DNA of 64,000 bases from Dermatophilaceae bacterium Sec6.4 (lineage in GTDB: Bacteria > Actinomycetota > Actinomycetes > Actinomycetales > Dermatophilaceae). Position numbers and translations under genes: made by a program. The notes under the pieces were generated by a model. The model was not told where the DNA came from and made no database searches. It saw only the letters and a list, made by a program, of their open reading frames with translations. Within the stretch, counting starts at the first letter, position 1; each line of letters opens with the position of its first letter. Positions 7,284 to 15,723 of the stretch are shown piece after piece. The stretch is taken from positions 310,001 through 374,000 of the forward strand of contig CP144172.1 of the NCBI GenBank assembly GCA_039636865.1, read 5' to 3'.

Positions 7284-8609
7284 TCATCGCTCTGGGTACC
7301 TCGCGCGTAGGACAGCCGCCGCAGCGTGGCCGCTACGGACTGCGCCCTCCATCGTCGCGGGCCACCCCGTATCGGTCCAGGCGCCGGCGAGGACCAGTCC
7401 GTCGACAGGGGTCCTCGCGGGGGGCCGCAGCGCGCCGCTGCCCGGGGCGGCGCGGAACGTCGCGTCCGGCTCGCGGGTAACGAAGAAGTCCAGCACGGTT
7501 GCGTCGCTCATACCGGGCAGCAGGGCACACAGGTGCGGCATCGCCCACTCGCGCAACTGCGCCACCGGGGTGTCGACCAGGTCCTCCGCCGCCGAGATGG
7601 AGACCGCGAGATACTGCCCGTGCGTCAACCCCGACACTTCGGTACGGTCGAAGACCCACTGCAGCGGGCTGTCGACGGCGGCAATGAACTCGCCGTCCAG
7701 CACCGTACGGTCCAGGATCACGTGCAGGTTGACGATCGGCGCCGAACCGAGCCGCTGCGCCAGATCCGGCGGCAGGCCGAGCTGCTGCAGATCGGTGATC
7801 TTTTCCAGCGCTGTCGGCGGAACCGCCAGGACGACCGCATCGAACGTCGTCTCGCCGTCGGCGGTACGGACGTTCCAGCCGGTGGGCGAGGGCGCGACCT
7901 GACTCACCTTCGCCCGTAACAGCACCGACACCCCGGCGCCGCCCAGAGCGGTCGCGGCAGCGTCGCCGTGCAACTGCTGCAGCGGCACCGTGGCCCAGCC
8001 GATATCGGCGGCCGCACGGTCGCTCAACATGCCGAGCTGGAATACCGTCGCCGCCATCGCAAGCGAGCTGTCGTCCGCGCCGGCGTTGATCGTCGCCTTG
8101 CCGATCAGCTCCCAGACGGCCTCGATGGACCGGTCGCTGCAGCCCCGCTCACGTAACCACGCACCGAAACTCTGCCCGTCGACGCCAGGATCACGCACGT
8201 CGAGTCGCCGCATCGCCAGCGCCACCGGGGCGACGCGGGCCCGCTGCGAGAGCGGGAGCCACCGGTACCGCGCGAGCGCAGCGCCCAACTGCAGCGGCGC
8301 CGGCAGCCCGTTGCGACGCAGTCGACTGACCCGCGGGTCCAGCTCACTCGCCACCCGCACGTCGAGCCGGTCCTGCAGCGCGGTCTGATCGCGCACGCCC
8401 AGCCGGTCCAGGAAGGACAGGTACTGCGTACAGCACCGCATGAAGACGTGTTGGCCGTTGTCGACCCACAGCTGCCCGCGTCGGAAGGAATGGGTCAGCC
8501 CGCCGAGTTTTGCGCGCGATTCCAGCAGTGTCACCTCAGCGCCGTCATCGGCGAGACGCAGTGCGGCAGCTATCCCGGCCAGACCACCGCCGACCACGGC
8601 CACCCTCAC
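7284..8609 (-). CDS. hpnE: Hydroxysqualene dehydroxylase HpnE
   Basis: A 441-residue FAD-dependent amine-oxidase-type enzyme. The N-terminal dinucleotide fold is intact (VAVVGGGLAGIAAALRLADDG, with Glu at the end of strand 2, LLES), followed by GGLTHSF and DNGQHVFMRCC, typical of HpnE; the C-terminal FAD motif reads DGLVLAGAWTDTGWPATMEGAVRSG. It reduces hydroxysqualene to squalene, the last step of the HpnCDE route. It starts with GTG overlapping the hpnD stop (GTGA), so hpnC-hpnD-hpnE are translationally coupled. No squalene-hopene cyclase is visible in the window, so the use of squalene (hopanoids or other) is not decided here. Confidence 0.9.
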   Translation of the reverse strand: MRVAVVGGGLAGIAAALRLADDGAEVTLLESRAKLGGLTHSFRRGQLWVDNGQHVFMRCCTQYLSFLDRLGVRDQTALQDRLDVRVASELDPRVSRLRRNGLPAPLQLGAALARYRWLPLSQRARVAPVALAMRRLDVRDPGVDGQSFGAWLRERGCSDRSIEAVWELIGKATINAGADDSSLAMAATVFQLGMLSDRAAADIGWATVPLQQLHGDAAATALGGAGVSVLLRAKVSQVAPSPTGWNVRTADGETTFDAVVLAVPPTALEKITDLQQLGLPPDLAQRLGSAPIVNLHVILDRTVLDGEFIAAVDSPLQWVFDRTEVSGLTHGQYLAVSISAAEDLVDTPVAQLREWAMPHLCALLPGMSDATVLDFFVTREPDATFRAAPGSGALRPPARTPVDGLVLAGAWTDTGWPATMEGAVRSGHAAAAVLRARYPER

Positions 8610-9466
8610 CGGGGCAGCACTGCCCGGCTGAGCGCCCCAATCGCAACGCGGCCCTTCTCCAACGCAGGCAGCGAGAGACGGGCGTCATACACCTGAGTGG
8701 GGTTCTCGCGAATACGCAGCAGCAGTCGGTGGTATATCTGCGCCATTGCCGAGCAGCAGGCGGCACTGCGGCGGTCCAGGTGCGGCAGCAGGCGCTCACC
8801 GAGCTGGTACCAGTGATCGGCGCGGCCTGCAGCGAAGGCGATGTACTCGGCCAGCCGGGCATCGGGATCGGCCAATGCGCCGTGCTCGTCCAGTCGCAGC
8901 TCGACACCGAAGCGCTCCAGCTCATGGGCGGGCAGGTAGATCCGACCGATCAGCAGGTCCTCCCGGATATCCCGCAGGATGTTGGTCTGCTGCAGTGCAA
9001 TACCGAGCTGGTCGGCGTACAGCGATGCGCGGGGGTCGGCGTCGTTGCCGAAGATCGACAGGCACAGTCGGCCGATCGACCCGGCGACCCGGCGACAGTA
9101 GAGCGTCAGCTCATCGAAGGTGTCGTAGTGCACACCCTCCAGATCCGTCTCGACCCCGTCGATCAGTTCCCCGAATGCCTCCAGGGGCACCGGGAAGTGC
9201 TGCGCGCTGTCGCGGACCGCCACGAGGACCGGATCGGTGGCGTTGTCCAGATCGCCCAGCCGGGCACGCACGGCCTCCAGTTCGGCGGTCTTGACCGCGA
9301 GCGGAGCGTCCTCGTCACCGATGTCGTCGATCAACCGGGCCAACGCGTAGAGCGCGCAGAGCGACCGGCGCTGGGGTGGCGCGAGCAACCGGATTCCGTA
9401 GTGAAAATTGCGGGCCTCCTCGCGGGTGATCCGCTCGCACTCGTCGTACGCAGCCTCGATCGTCAC
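8606..9466 (-). CDS. hpnD: Presqualene diphosphate synthase HpnD
   Basis: 286 residues of the trans-isoprenyl diphosphate synthase (squalene/phytoene synthase) family. The two Asp-rich Mg-binding motifs are present: LIDDIGDED near residue 43 and NILRDIREDLLIGRIYLP near residue 165. It condenses two farnesyl diphosphates to presqualene diphosphate. The GTG at 9466 is chosen because it overlaps the hpnC stop (GTGA) and follows GAAAGGAAAC; the longer reading upstream runs through hpnC and lacks family sequence. Confidence 0.9.
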   Translation of the reverse strand: MTIEAAYDECERITREEARNFHYGIRLLAPPQRRSLCALYALARLIDDIGDEDAPLAVKTAELEAVRARLGDLDNATDPVLVAVRDSAQHFPVPLEAFGELIDGVETDLEGVHYDTFDELTLYCRRVAGSIGRLCLSIFGNDADPRASLYADQLGIALQQTNILRDIREDLLIGRIYLPAHELERFGVELRLDEHGALADPDARLAEYIAFAAGRADHWYQLGERLLPHLDRRSAACCSAMAQIYHRLLLRIRENPTQVYDARLSLPALEKGRVAIGALSRAVLPR

Positions 9467-10320
9467 GCAGGTTTCCTTTCGGTGATCAGCAGCCGCAGCG
9501 CATGCCGCAGGACATCCACGCGGCGCGGACTCGGTACGGCGTCCCACACCTCCCCGTGGCTGCGCTCGATGGCATCGGCCGTAGCGAGCGCGCCCGCGAC
9601 GAATCCCGCAACCGCGATACGAGCCCATCCTCGCAGGTCCGCCACCAGTTCAGGGCCCGCTACCAGGAGATCGCGGCACCGGGTGACCTGCTCCAGGACG
9701 ACGGCGCGGGCGGCACCCCGGTGCTCGGGCAGGGCCAGATCGGCGCCCGACAGACCCCGCCGGACCAGATCATCGACAGGTAGGTAGACCCGACCCTGCG
9801 CGTGATCTTCCGCGACGTCCTGGCAGTGCTCGAGGATCTGCAGTGCGGCGCACACCTTGTCCGAGCGTTGCTCCCGGATGGTGCCGTGCTGCTCGAAAGC
9901 AGCCAGAACCAGTCGCCCGATCGGATGCGCTGAGAGTGCGCAGTAGTCCAGCAGATCCGCGAAGGTCTGGTAGGTCGTGACCCGCTGGTCCATCAGGTTT
10001 GCCCGGATCAGTGCATCGAACTGATCCAGCGGTAGATCCAGCTTCAGGGCGAACGGCTGCAGTCGGCGTAGCCGGGGATCCTGCGGAAGCTGCCCGGAGC
10101 CGGCCGCGCAACGCCGCAGGTCCACGGCGTACGAGGTCAGCTGAGCAACCCGGTCACCCTGCACGACGTCACCGAGATCGTCGATATGACGCGCGACGTC
10201 GTAGATACGGCTCAAGGCCTCACGGTGGCGACGAGGCAACACCCGCAGCGCTACCGGAAAATTCTCCGAGCGGGCCCTCCCGTCGATGTCGCCGTCGGCG
10301 ACGCGATGCTGGGGTGACAT
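9463..10320 (-). CDS. hpnC: Hydroxysqualene synthase HpnC
   Basis: 285 residues, same fold as HpnD. Asp-rich motif 1 reads DVARHIDDLGD and motif 2 reads LEHCQDVAEDHAQGRVYLP. In the characterised pathway HpnC converts presqualene diphosphate to hydroxysqualene, which HpnE then reduces. It is the first gene of the hpnCDE run. A CAGGTT hexamer lies 6 nt before the ATG, a weak match to the leaderless -10 pattern common in this window; no clear ribosome site is seen. Confidence 0.88.
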   Translation of the reverse strand: MSPQHRVADGDIDGRARSENFPVALRVLPRRHREALSRIYDVARHIDDLGDVVQGDRVAQLTSYAVDLRRCAAGSGQLPQDPRLRRLQPFALKLDLPLDQFDALIRANLMDQRVTTYQTFADLLDYCALSAHPIGRLVLAAFEQHGTIREQRSDKVCAALQILEHCQDVAEDHAQGRVYLPVDDLVRRGLSGADLALPEHRGAARAVVLEQVTRCRDLLVAGPELVADLRGWARIAVAGFVAGALATADAIERSHGEVWDAVPSPRRVDVLRHALRLLITERKPA

Positions 10321-10364
10321 GAAGGGAACCTGACTGTCGGGCGGCTCGGTCTGCCCATCCTCGC

Positions 10365-11072
10365 TCAGTAGACGTAGACCCGCTCACTCATCTGCAGCGC
10401 GCCGCTGGAGATGAGGTAGTCCTGCGCACTGGTCGACACCCGGCAGCAGCCGTGCGAGTCGGGGTAGGGCGGGATACTCGGCGCGCCGTGCACTGCGATG
10501 CCGCCGTTGAAGTAGAAGGGCTTGTAGAGCCCCCCGAGCGCGCCGTACTCCCATCCAATGGTGTTCTTGCGGTAGATGCTGAAGGTGCCACTCGGAGTGT
10601 TCGCGACCATCCGGCGCCCGTAGTAGGTGAAGGCCCGACCTGACCCGGTCGAGGTGTTCAGCGTGACGAGGCCGCGGCCCCCGCGCGCCACGATCAGCAG
10701 CTGGCGCGCCTTGTCGACCTCGATGTGGTCGCCGGAGTAACGCGGCCACACGCGGTACCGCATAGCGATGGCGTCCCAGGTCGCCGGGCCCACGACGCCG
10801 TCGCGCGGCAACCCGCGGTTCTTCTGTACGGCCCACACCGCCTGCTGCATCAGCGGACCGAAGGAGCCGTCGACCGCTCCCAGCCAGTACCCCGAATCGG
10901 ACATGAACTGCTGCGCTGAGCGGACCCAGTTGCCCTTGTAGCCCATCCGCAAGGTGGGGCGACCGGCGGTCGCCGCGTCGGCCGGGCCGGCGAGCGCAGT
11001 GGCCCCCAGAACGGCGAGGGCCGAGGTGCCGGCCACGCTGGCGAGGAGGGTTCGGCGATCGATAGCGGTCAT
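10365..11072 (-). CDS. Secreted L,D-transpeptidase with peptidoglycan-binding domain
   Basis: About 235 residues. A signal peptide with a twin-arginine-like start (DRRTLLASVAGTSALAVLGA) precedes a PG_binding_1 domain (about 45-110, WVRSAQQFMSDSGYWLGAVDG) and a YkuD catalytic domain (about 115-235). The active-site motif is present as IAVHGAPS and SHGCCRV; the nucleophile is the first Cys, while the next residue, usually Val or Ile, is here a second Cys. YkuD enzymes make 3-3 cross-links in the peptidoglycan or attach proteins to it. The ATG at 11072 is preferred because it starts the signal peptide; 11099 is the upstream alternative. Confidence 0.88.
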   Translation of the reverse strand: MTAIDRRTLLASVAGTSALAVLGATALAGPADAATAGRPTLRMGYKGNWVRSAQQFMSDSGYWLGAVDGSFGPLMQQAVWAVQKNRGLPRDGVVGPATWDAIAMRYRVWPRYSGDHIEVDKARQLLIVARGGRGLVTLNTSTGSGRAFTYYGRRMVANTPSGTFSIYRKNTIGWEYGALGGLYKPFYFNGGIAVHGAPSIPPYPDSHGCCRVSTSAQDYLISSGALQMSERVYVY

Positions 11073-11162
11073 GATTTCTTCCCCTGTGTGCGATGTCACC
11101 GGCGAAACCGGTCTGTCTATGGTAGGACGCCGCTACGACAGAGTTGGTTGATCACAGGATGG

Positions 11163-11399
11163 TCACGACGTGTTGAACCTGCAGACGGTCTCCACGTCGG
11201 GTAGGCGCTCCAGTTGCCGCACCATCAGATCGGGATCCCCGCGCAGGCGCGCACTCAGCTCAATCCGCACCCTTTCGTCTGCGGTGCTGAACACGAGGTG
11301 CTCCAGCGTGGCGCCGCGGTGGCGCAGCACCCGGCAGATCCGCTCGAGCAGTTCAGGAGTCGAACGGGCCACGACCTCCAGGTGGGCGATCGCCATCAC
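11163..11399 (-). CDS. ilvM: Acetolactate synthase small subunit, short IlvM type
   Basis: 78 residues forming a single ACT domain (AIAHLEVVARSTPELLERICR, then HRGATLEHLVFS and the C-terminal LERLPDVETVCRF). The length and sequence resemble the enterobacterial IlvM subunit of isozyme II, not the roughly 160-residue two-domain IlvN usual in actinobacteria. It lies 13 nt after the large-subunit gene and surely forms one transcript with it. In isozyme II the small subunit is needed for activity and valine feedback is weak; that may hold here but is inference. Confidence 0.8.
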   Translation of the reverse strand: MMAIAHLEVVARSTPELLERICRVLRHRGATLEHLVFSTADERVRIELSARLRGDPDLMVRQLERLPDVETVCRFNTS

Positions 11400-11412
11400 G
11401 CCTGCCCCAGCA

Positions 11413-13140
11413 TCACGCCTGCTCCATCATCTGGGTATTACTGGCGCCGGGCGGGACGAGCGGCCAGAGGTTCTCCTGCGCATCGATCGACACCTGCAGC
11501 AGGAATGCTCCCGGCGCGCCGAGCAGGTCGGCAATGCCCTCCGCGACCTCCTCCTTGGCTTCGATCCGTCGGCCGGGGATCCGGAACGCCGCGGCCAGCG
11601 CGACGAAGTCGGGGTTGTCCTCCAGCGTGGTTTCGCTGTAGCGGCCGTCGAAGAACAGCTCCTGCCACTGGCGGACCATCCCCAGCCGCTGGTTGTCCAG
11701 GAGCACGATCTTCACCGGCAGGTCGTAGCGCCCCAGGGTCGCCAGTTCCTGGATATTCATCATGATCGAACCGTCGCCGGTCACACACACGACCATGTCC
11801 TCGCGCCTGGCCTGCTGCGCTCCGACCGCTGCCGGCAGGCCGAATCCCATCGTGCCGAGGCCGCCGGAGGTGATGAAGTCACTGGGGTGCTCGACGCTGA
11901 CGTGCTGGCAGGCCCACATCTGGTGCTGCCCGACATCTGTCGTGACGACCGTGCGCGCCGGCATCCGGTCGGACAGCTCCTTGAGCAGGGCCGGTGCGTA
12001 GATGCCGGGCCCCGCGTGGTCGTAGCGCCATCCGTGAACCGCCGCCATCTCACGCACCCGTTGCCGCCAGGGATCGATCGACGGGCGTACCGCAAGCTGC
12101 GGCAGCACCCACCGCAGGTCATCGAGGATGCTGACGTCGGCTGCGCGAATCTTGCCGACCTCGGCCGCGTCGATATCGAGGTGGATGACCTTGGCGAGCG
12201 GCGCGAAGCCGGGAACATGCCCGGTGACACGGTCATCGAAACGGGCGCCGACGGCGATCAGCAGGTCGCACTCCTGGACCAGCAGGTTCGCCGCCTTCGT
12301 GCCATGCATGCCGAGCATGCCCAGATGCAGAGGCCGGTCGCCTCCGACGGTGCCCAGGCCCTTGACGGTCGACGTCGACGGGATGTCGCTGAACTGTGCG
12401 AACGCGCGTAGTTCCTGGATCGCGCCGGCTGCCAGGACACCGCCACCCACATACAGCATCGGGCGTTGCGCCGCGAGGATCAGCTCGCGGGCCGCACTGA
12501 TGGCCACGGCGTCGACGGCCGCCGGCTCGGATCGGCCGACGGTCGCTGCAGCTGCCGGAACAGGCATCGCCGCCAGCTGCACATCCTTGGTCACATCGAT
12601 GAGCACGGGCCCAGGGCGCCCGCTGCGGGCAATGTCGAAAGCCTCGTCCAGCACTCGCGGCAGGTCGGCAATATCGCGTACGAGATAGCTGTGCTTCGTG
12701 CAGCTCAGCGACAGGCCGAGCACGTCGACCTCCTGGAAGGCGTCGGTGCCGATGAGTGGGGACGCGACCTGCCCGGTGATCGCGACGATCGGCACCGAGT
12801 CCAGCAGCGCATCGGCGAGGCCGGTGATGAGATTCGTGGCACCCGGTCCCGACGTGGCGATACAGACCCCGACCTGTCCGCTGGAGCGCGCGTGCCCGAT
12901 GGCGGCGAGGGCGGCGGCCTGCTCATGCCGCGTCAGAACATGGGTCAGTCCACCGTCGTAGAGGGCGTCGTAGAGCGGCATGATCGCGCCGCCGGGGTAC
13001 CCGTAGACCGTGCGGATGCCGAGCTCGCGCAGCCTGCGCGTGATCCAGCGCGCGCCGGTCGTGGTCGATGCCTCGGTCGTGGTCGATGCCTCGGTCGACG
13101 CCGCATCGGGAACTGGGCTGTCGAGCAGGTCCTGGATCAT
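11413..13140 (-). CDS. ilvG: Acetolactate synthase large subunit (thiamine diphosphate enzyme)
   Basis: 575 residues. The three TPP-enzyme domains are intact: the N-terminal pyrimidine-binding domain with the catalytic Glu ([20 protein letters not shown]) and [15 protein letters not shown]; a central domain; and the C-terminal diphosphate-binding domain with [15 protein letters not shown] and its downstream Asn. It joins two pyruvates, or pyruvate and 2-oxobutyrate, in valine/leucine/isoleucine synthesis. The first 30 residues are a Ser/Thr/Glu-rich extension made partly by an 18-bp tandem duplication and are probably dispensable. Expression is probably controlled by the leader peptide and attenuator just upstream. 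Confidence 0.92.
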   Translation of the reverse strand: MIQDLLDSPVPDAASTEASTTTEASTTTGARWITRRLRELGIRTVYGYPGGAIMPLYDALYDGGLTHVLTRHEQAAALAAIGHARSSGQVGVCIATSGPGATNLITGLADALLDSVPIVAITGQVASPLIGTDAFQEVDVLGLSLSCTKHSYLVRDIADLPRVLDEAFDIARSGRPGPVLIDVTKDVQLAAMPVPAAAATVGRSEPAAVDAVAISAARELILAAQRPMLYVGGGVLAAGAIQELRAFAQFSDIPSTSTVKGLGTVGGDRPLHLGMLGMHGTKAANLLVQECDLLIAVGARFDDRVTGHVPGFAPLAKVIHLDIDAAEVGKIRAADVSILDDLRWVLPQLAVRPSIDPWRQRVREMAAVHGWRYDHAGPGIYAPALLKELSDRMPARTVVTTDVGQHQMWACQHVSVEHPSDFITSGGLGTMGFGLPAAVGAQQARREDMVVCVTGDGSIMMNIQELATLGRYDLPVKIVLLDNQRLGMVRQWQELFFDGRYSETTLEDNPDFVALAAAFRIPGRRIEAKEEVAEGIADLLGAPGAFLLQVSIDAQENLWPLVPPGASNTQMMEQA

Positions 13141-13170
13141 GGCTGGTCCTCTGTAACTCTGGTCTGGAGA

Positions 13171-13207
13171 TTAAAAAAGCGCCCTATCACCGGTGGGTGA
13201 TGGGCGC
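13171..13207 (-). terminator. Attenuator terminator of the ilv operon
   Basis: Read on the minus strand the stem is GCGCCC-ATCACC, loop CACC, GGTGAT-A-GGGCGC, followed by TTTTTT (13178-13173). It lies between the leader peptide and the large-subunit gene. A mutually exclusive pairing exists: 13203-13211, overlapping the terminator's first arm, is complementary over 9 bp to 13237-13245 inside the leader peptide coding region. Confidence 0.85.
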
Positions 13208-13228
13208 GCGGTGTCAACCGGCTGCGGA

Positions 13229-13276
13229 TCAGATCCCCGCGCGCCGACCGATAATCAGACGTCTCTCGTTGCTCAC
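13229..13276 (-). CDS. ilvL: ilv operon leader peptide
   Basis: A 15-codon frame, GTG to TGA, encoding MSNERRLIIGRRAGI. It contains the run Leu-Ile-Ile and a final Ile, and resembles other actinobacterial ilvB leaders in pattern (branched-chain residues followed by Gly-Arg/Lys-Arg). A stalled ribosome on the Leu/Ile codons would leave 13237-13245 free to form the antiterminator; full translation would cover it and let the terminator form. The GTG is 6 nt after a TAACAT -10 element, so the leader itself appears leaderless. Function inferred; the sequence pattern is directly visible. Confidence 0.75.
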   Translation of the reverse strand: MSNERRLIIGRRAGI

Positions 13277-13282
13277 GCCCTC

Positions 13283-13288
13283 ATGTTA
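13283..13288 (-). promoter_or_regulatory. -10 element (TAACAT) of the ilv leader, overlapping an upstream stop codon
   Basis: TAACAT ends 6 nt before the GTG of the leader peptide. Its first three bases are the TAA stop codon of the preceding MFS gene. Confidence 0.55.
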
Positions 13289-14455
13289 ACCCCCTGGCCG
13301 CGCGACGGCCGCCATCACGATGGCGACTACGGCGCACAGCGTCATGATGACCCCGAGCAGTAGCGGACCGTTCGAAGCGCCGTGAGCAGCCACTGCCCCG
13401 ACGGCCCCGCCGATGATGAACTGGGTGGCGCCGAGCAGGGCCGAGGCGGCTCCGGCGGCGTGCCGGTGTGCCTGCATCGCCTGGGCGGTCACGATGGGCT
13501 GGCAGAGCCCGATCGCCGTGCCGACGGCGAAGAATCCGGGCAGCAGCAGCGCGAGCCCGAGGCCGGTCGGTCCGCTCAGCAGGACGGCCACTGATCCGGT
13601 CAGCAACACAACGAGGCCGCGCGGCAGGCCCACTCGCTCGGCCACCCGCGTGCCGAGGACAAGCCCCACGGCGTTCGTTGCGAACGCCACGCTGAACAGC
13701 TGCTCGGAGAAGCCGTAGTGGTCCTGCAGCACGAACGGCGCCGCCGAGATGTAGGCGAAGAGAGCCGCGAAGGCAAATGCCCCGATCAACACCTGGGCGA
13801 CGAACTGCCGGTCGCGCAGCAGCATTCGGTAGGCACCTGCAGCATGTGCGATCCCGCCCTGGTGGCGCTGCGCACTCGGTAGCGACTCCGGCACCACTCG
13901 CCCGACGAGCGCGAAGATCAGCACGCCGAGCACTGCGAGCGCCACGAAAGCGATCCGCCACGACGCCACGCGCATCAGTTGGCCGCCGAGCAGTGGCGCG
14001 AGCACGGGGGCCAGCCCGTTGACGGCGAACATCAACGAATACAGCCGAACCAACTCCGGTCCGGACCGTAGATCCCGCGCTACCGCCCGGGCCAGCACGA
14101 TGCCCGCCGACCCGCCGAGCGCCTGCACGAATCGGGCGCCGACGAGCAACGGCAGGGTCTGCGCGAGGGCGCAGACCACGGAGAAGGCGGTGAAGAGCGC
14201 GACGCCGGCCAGCAGCGGCGCGCGGCGGCCCCACCGGTCCGATAGCGGACCGACGATCAACTGACCCGCACCCAACCCGACCGTGCACGCGGTCAATGTC
14301 AGCGCAACACCACCGGGTGAGACCTGCAGATCTTGGGCGACCTGCGGCAGACCGGGCAGATAGAGGTCGATCGACAACGGCCCGAACGCCGACAGCACAC
14401 CGAGGGCGAGAATGAACAGGCCGCGCGGCGTTGTCTGCGTAGCGGACCTCGTCAC
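13286..14455 (-). CDS. Bcr/CflA-type MFS multidrug transporter
   Basis: 389 residues with twelve predicted membrane helices. The drug-efflux signature is clear: an early SIDLYLPGLPQVAQDL segment (the Bcr/CflA motif D-x-YLP), and motif A in loop 2-3 (GPLSDRWGRRAPLLAG). Such proton-driven pumps export drugs such as bicyclomycin or sulfonamides; the substrate here is unknown. The start is a GTG overlapping the pdxY stop (GTGA), so it is cotranscribed with pdxY. Confidence 0.88.
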   Translation of the reverse strand: MTRSATQTTPRGLFILALGVLSAFGPLSIDLYLPGLPQVAQDLQVSPGGVALTLTACTVGLGAGQLIVGPLSDRWGRRAPLLAGVALFTAFSVVCALAQTLPLLVGARFVQALGGSAGIVLARAVARDLRSGPELVRLYSLMFAVNGLAPVLAPLLGGQLMRVASWRIAFVALAVLGVLIFALVGRVVPESLPSAQRHQGGIAHAAGAYRMLLRDRQFVAQVLIGAFAFAALFAYISAAPFVLQDHYGFSEQLFSVAFATNAVGLVLGTRVAERVGLPRGLVVLLTGSVAVLLSGPTGLGLALLLPGFFAVGTAIGLCQPIVTAQAMQAHRHAAGAASALLGATQFIIGGAVGAVAAHGASNGPLLLGVIMTLCAVVAIVMAAVARPGG

Positions 14456-15297
14456 AACGCGACTGCCTCGAACCTGCCGTTGGGCACGGCGATCGCATCC
14501 TGAGCAGCAATCAACTGCAATTCCTGCGATCCGGACCGATCGGTCGCTTCGATGACCGCGAAGACCGAGTCCGCAGTGCTGGCCAGCGCAGTTGCGAGAC
14601 CGTCGGTCATCAGCCGGGCGAGGAAGATCGCCGTGGTCAGATCACCGCTACCGCTGACCTGTATCGGCAGCTTCGGCGTCGTGACGCAGTACGCGCCGTC
14701 CGGCCCGACCGCGACCATCTGCAGGGAGCCCGCCGGCGTCCGGTCGGTCTGCACCGAGGTGACCAGGACCGTGGCCGGGCCCTGCCGGCGCAATGCCTCG
14801 ATTGCGGCAAGCAGGTCGGCCACTGAACCGATCACGGTGCCGGTCAGGTATTCCAACTCGAACTGATTGGGGGTCAGGATGTCGCAAGCGGGCACAATGG
14901 CGTCCCGCATGAACTCCGGGATGCCGGGCCGGACGTAGAAGCCACGGCCCACGTCGCCCAGCACCGGGTCGGCGCAGTAGATAGCGGCCGGGTTCGCGGC
15001 CTTGACCCGGGCCACGGCGTCCAGCACGACCTCCCCGACGGCCGGGTCGCCCTGGTATCCGGACAACACCGCGTCGCAGGTGCCCAGGACGCCGCGCTCC
15101 TCGATACCGGTGATCACGTCGGCAACGACCTGCGGGTCGAAGACGATTCCGCGCCAGTGGCCGTACCCGGTGTGGTTGGAGAAGTGAACGGTGTGCACCG
15201 GCCACACCTCGTGCCCGAGGCGTTGCAGCGGGAAGACCGCAGAGCTGTTGCCCGCGTGACCGTACGCGACGCTGGACTGGATCGAGAGCACGTTCAC
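14452..15297 (-). CDS. pdxY: Pyridoxal kinase PdxY
   Basis: About 281 residues of the ribokinase-type pyridoxal kinase family: VNVLSIQSSVAYGHAGNS at the N-terminus, the substrate loop FSNHTGYGHWRG, TPNQFELEYLTG, and the C-terminal anion-hole region PKLPIQVSGSGDLTTA. In the last motif the usual GTGD reads GSGD; the catalytic Asp is kept. It phosphorylates pyridoxal to pyridoxal phosphate in vitamin B6 salvage. The GTG at 15297 is preferred over the ATG at 15345 because it lies 7 nt after a TACGCT -10 element (15305-15310), and the longer reading would overlap the divergent rhodanese gene. Confidence 0.85.
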   Translation of the reverse strand: MNVLSIQSSVAYGHAGNSSAVFPLQRLGHEVWPVHTVHFSNHTGYGHWRGIVFDPQVVADVITGIEERGVLGTCDAVLSGYQGDPAVGEVVLDAVARVKAANPAAIYCADPVLGDVGRGFYVRPGIPEFMRDAIVPACDILTPNQFELEYLTGTVIGSVADLLAAIEALRRQGPATVLVTSVQTDRTPAGSLQMVAVGPDGAYCVTTPKLPIQVSGSGDLTTAIFLARLMTDGLATALASTADSVFAVIEATDRSGSQELQLIAAQDAIAVPNGRFEAVAL

Positions 15298-15328
15298 CCG
15301 CGTCAGCGTATGCGGGAGAATGGGAGAC

Positions 15329-15658
15329 ATGAGCGACGACATCACTCCTGCCCAGTTGTCCGACGACGCCGTGCTGCTGGACGTGCGCGAGCAGAACGAA
15401 TGGGATGCAGGTCACGCGCCGGGTGCCGTGCATATTCCGCTGGGCGACCTGCCGACCCGGCTGAGCGACCTGCCGTCCGATGACAGCACCCTTGCGGTCG
15501 TCTGCCGATCCGGGGGCCGCTCCTCGCAGGCCGTGGCGTGGCTGACCCAGCAGGGCTTCGACGTCGTCAACGTCGATGGCGGGATGCGTGCGTGGGAGTC
15601 GGCGGGCAAGCCGATGACCGCTGCGAACACCGCCTTCAGCAACCCGCACGTGCTCTGA
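15329..15658 (+). CDS. Single-domain rhodanese-like protein
   Basis: About 109 residues, a single rhodanese (sulfurtransferase) domain: LLDVREQNEWDAGHAPGAVH, then HIPLGDLP, and the active-site loop VVCRSGGRSSQAVAWL with the catalytic Cys. Members pass sulfane sulfur as a cysteine persulfide; the acceptor is unknown. An ATG at 15320 is an equally possible start, since both have GGGAG close by. It is divergent from pdxY. Confidence 0.85.
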   Translation: MSDDITPAQLSDDAVLLDVREQNEWDAGHAPGAVHIPLGDLPTRLSDLPSDDSTLAVVCRSGGRSSQAVAWLTQQGFDVVNVDGGMRAWESAGKPMTAANTAFSNPHVL

Positions 15659-15723
15659 GCGGGCAACCGCACCTGGCGTACGACAACCGCACCGGACGCG
15701 GCCCCGGTCGTGTCGTACGCGCG

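Noticed and set aside
13068..13110. 18-bp tandem duplication at the N-terminus of the acetolactate synthase large subunit as a regulatory repeat
   Set aside because: It lies inside the reading frame, encodes Thr/Glu/Ala/Ser and is in phase, so it is better explained as a slippage expansion of a dispensable N-terminal extension.
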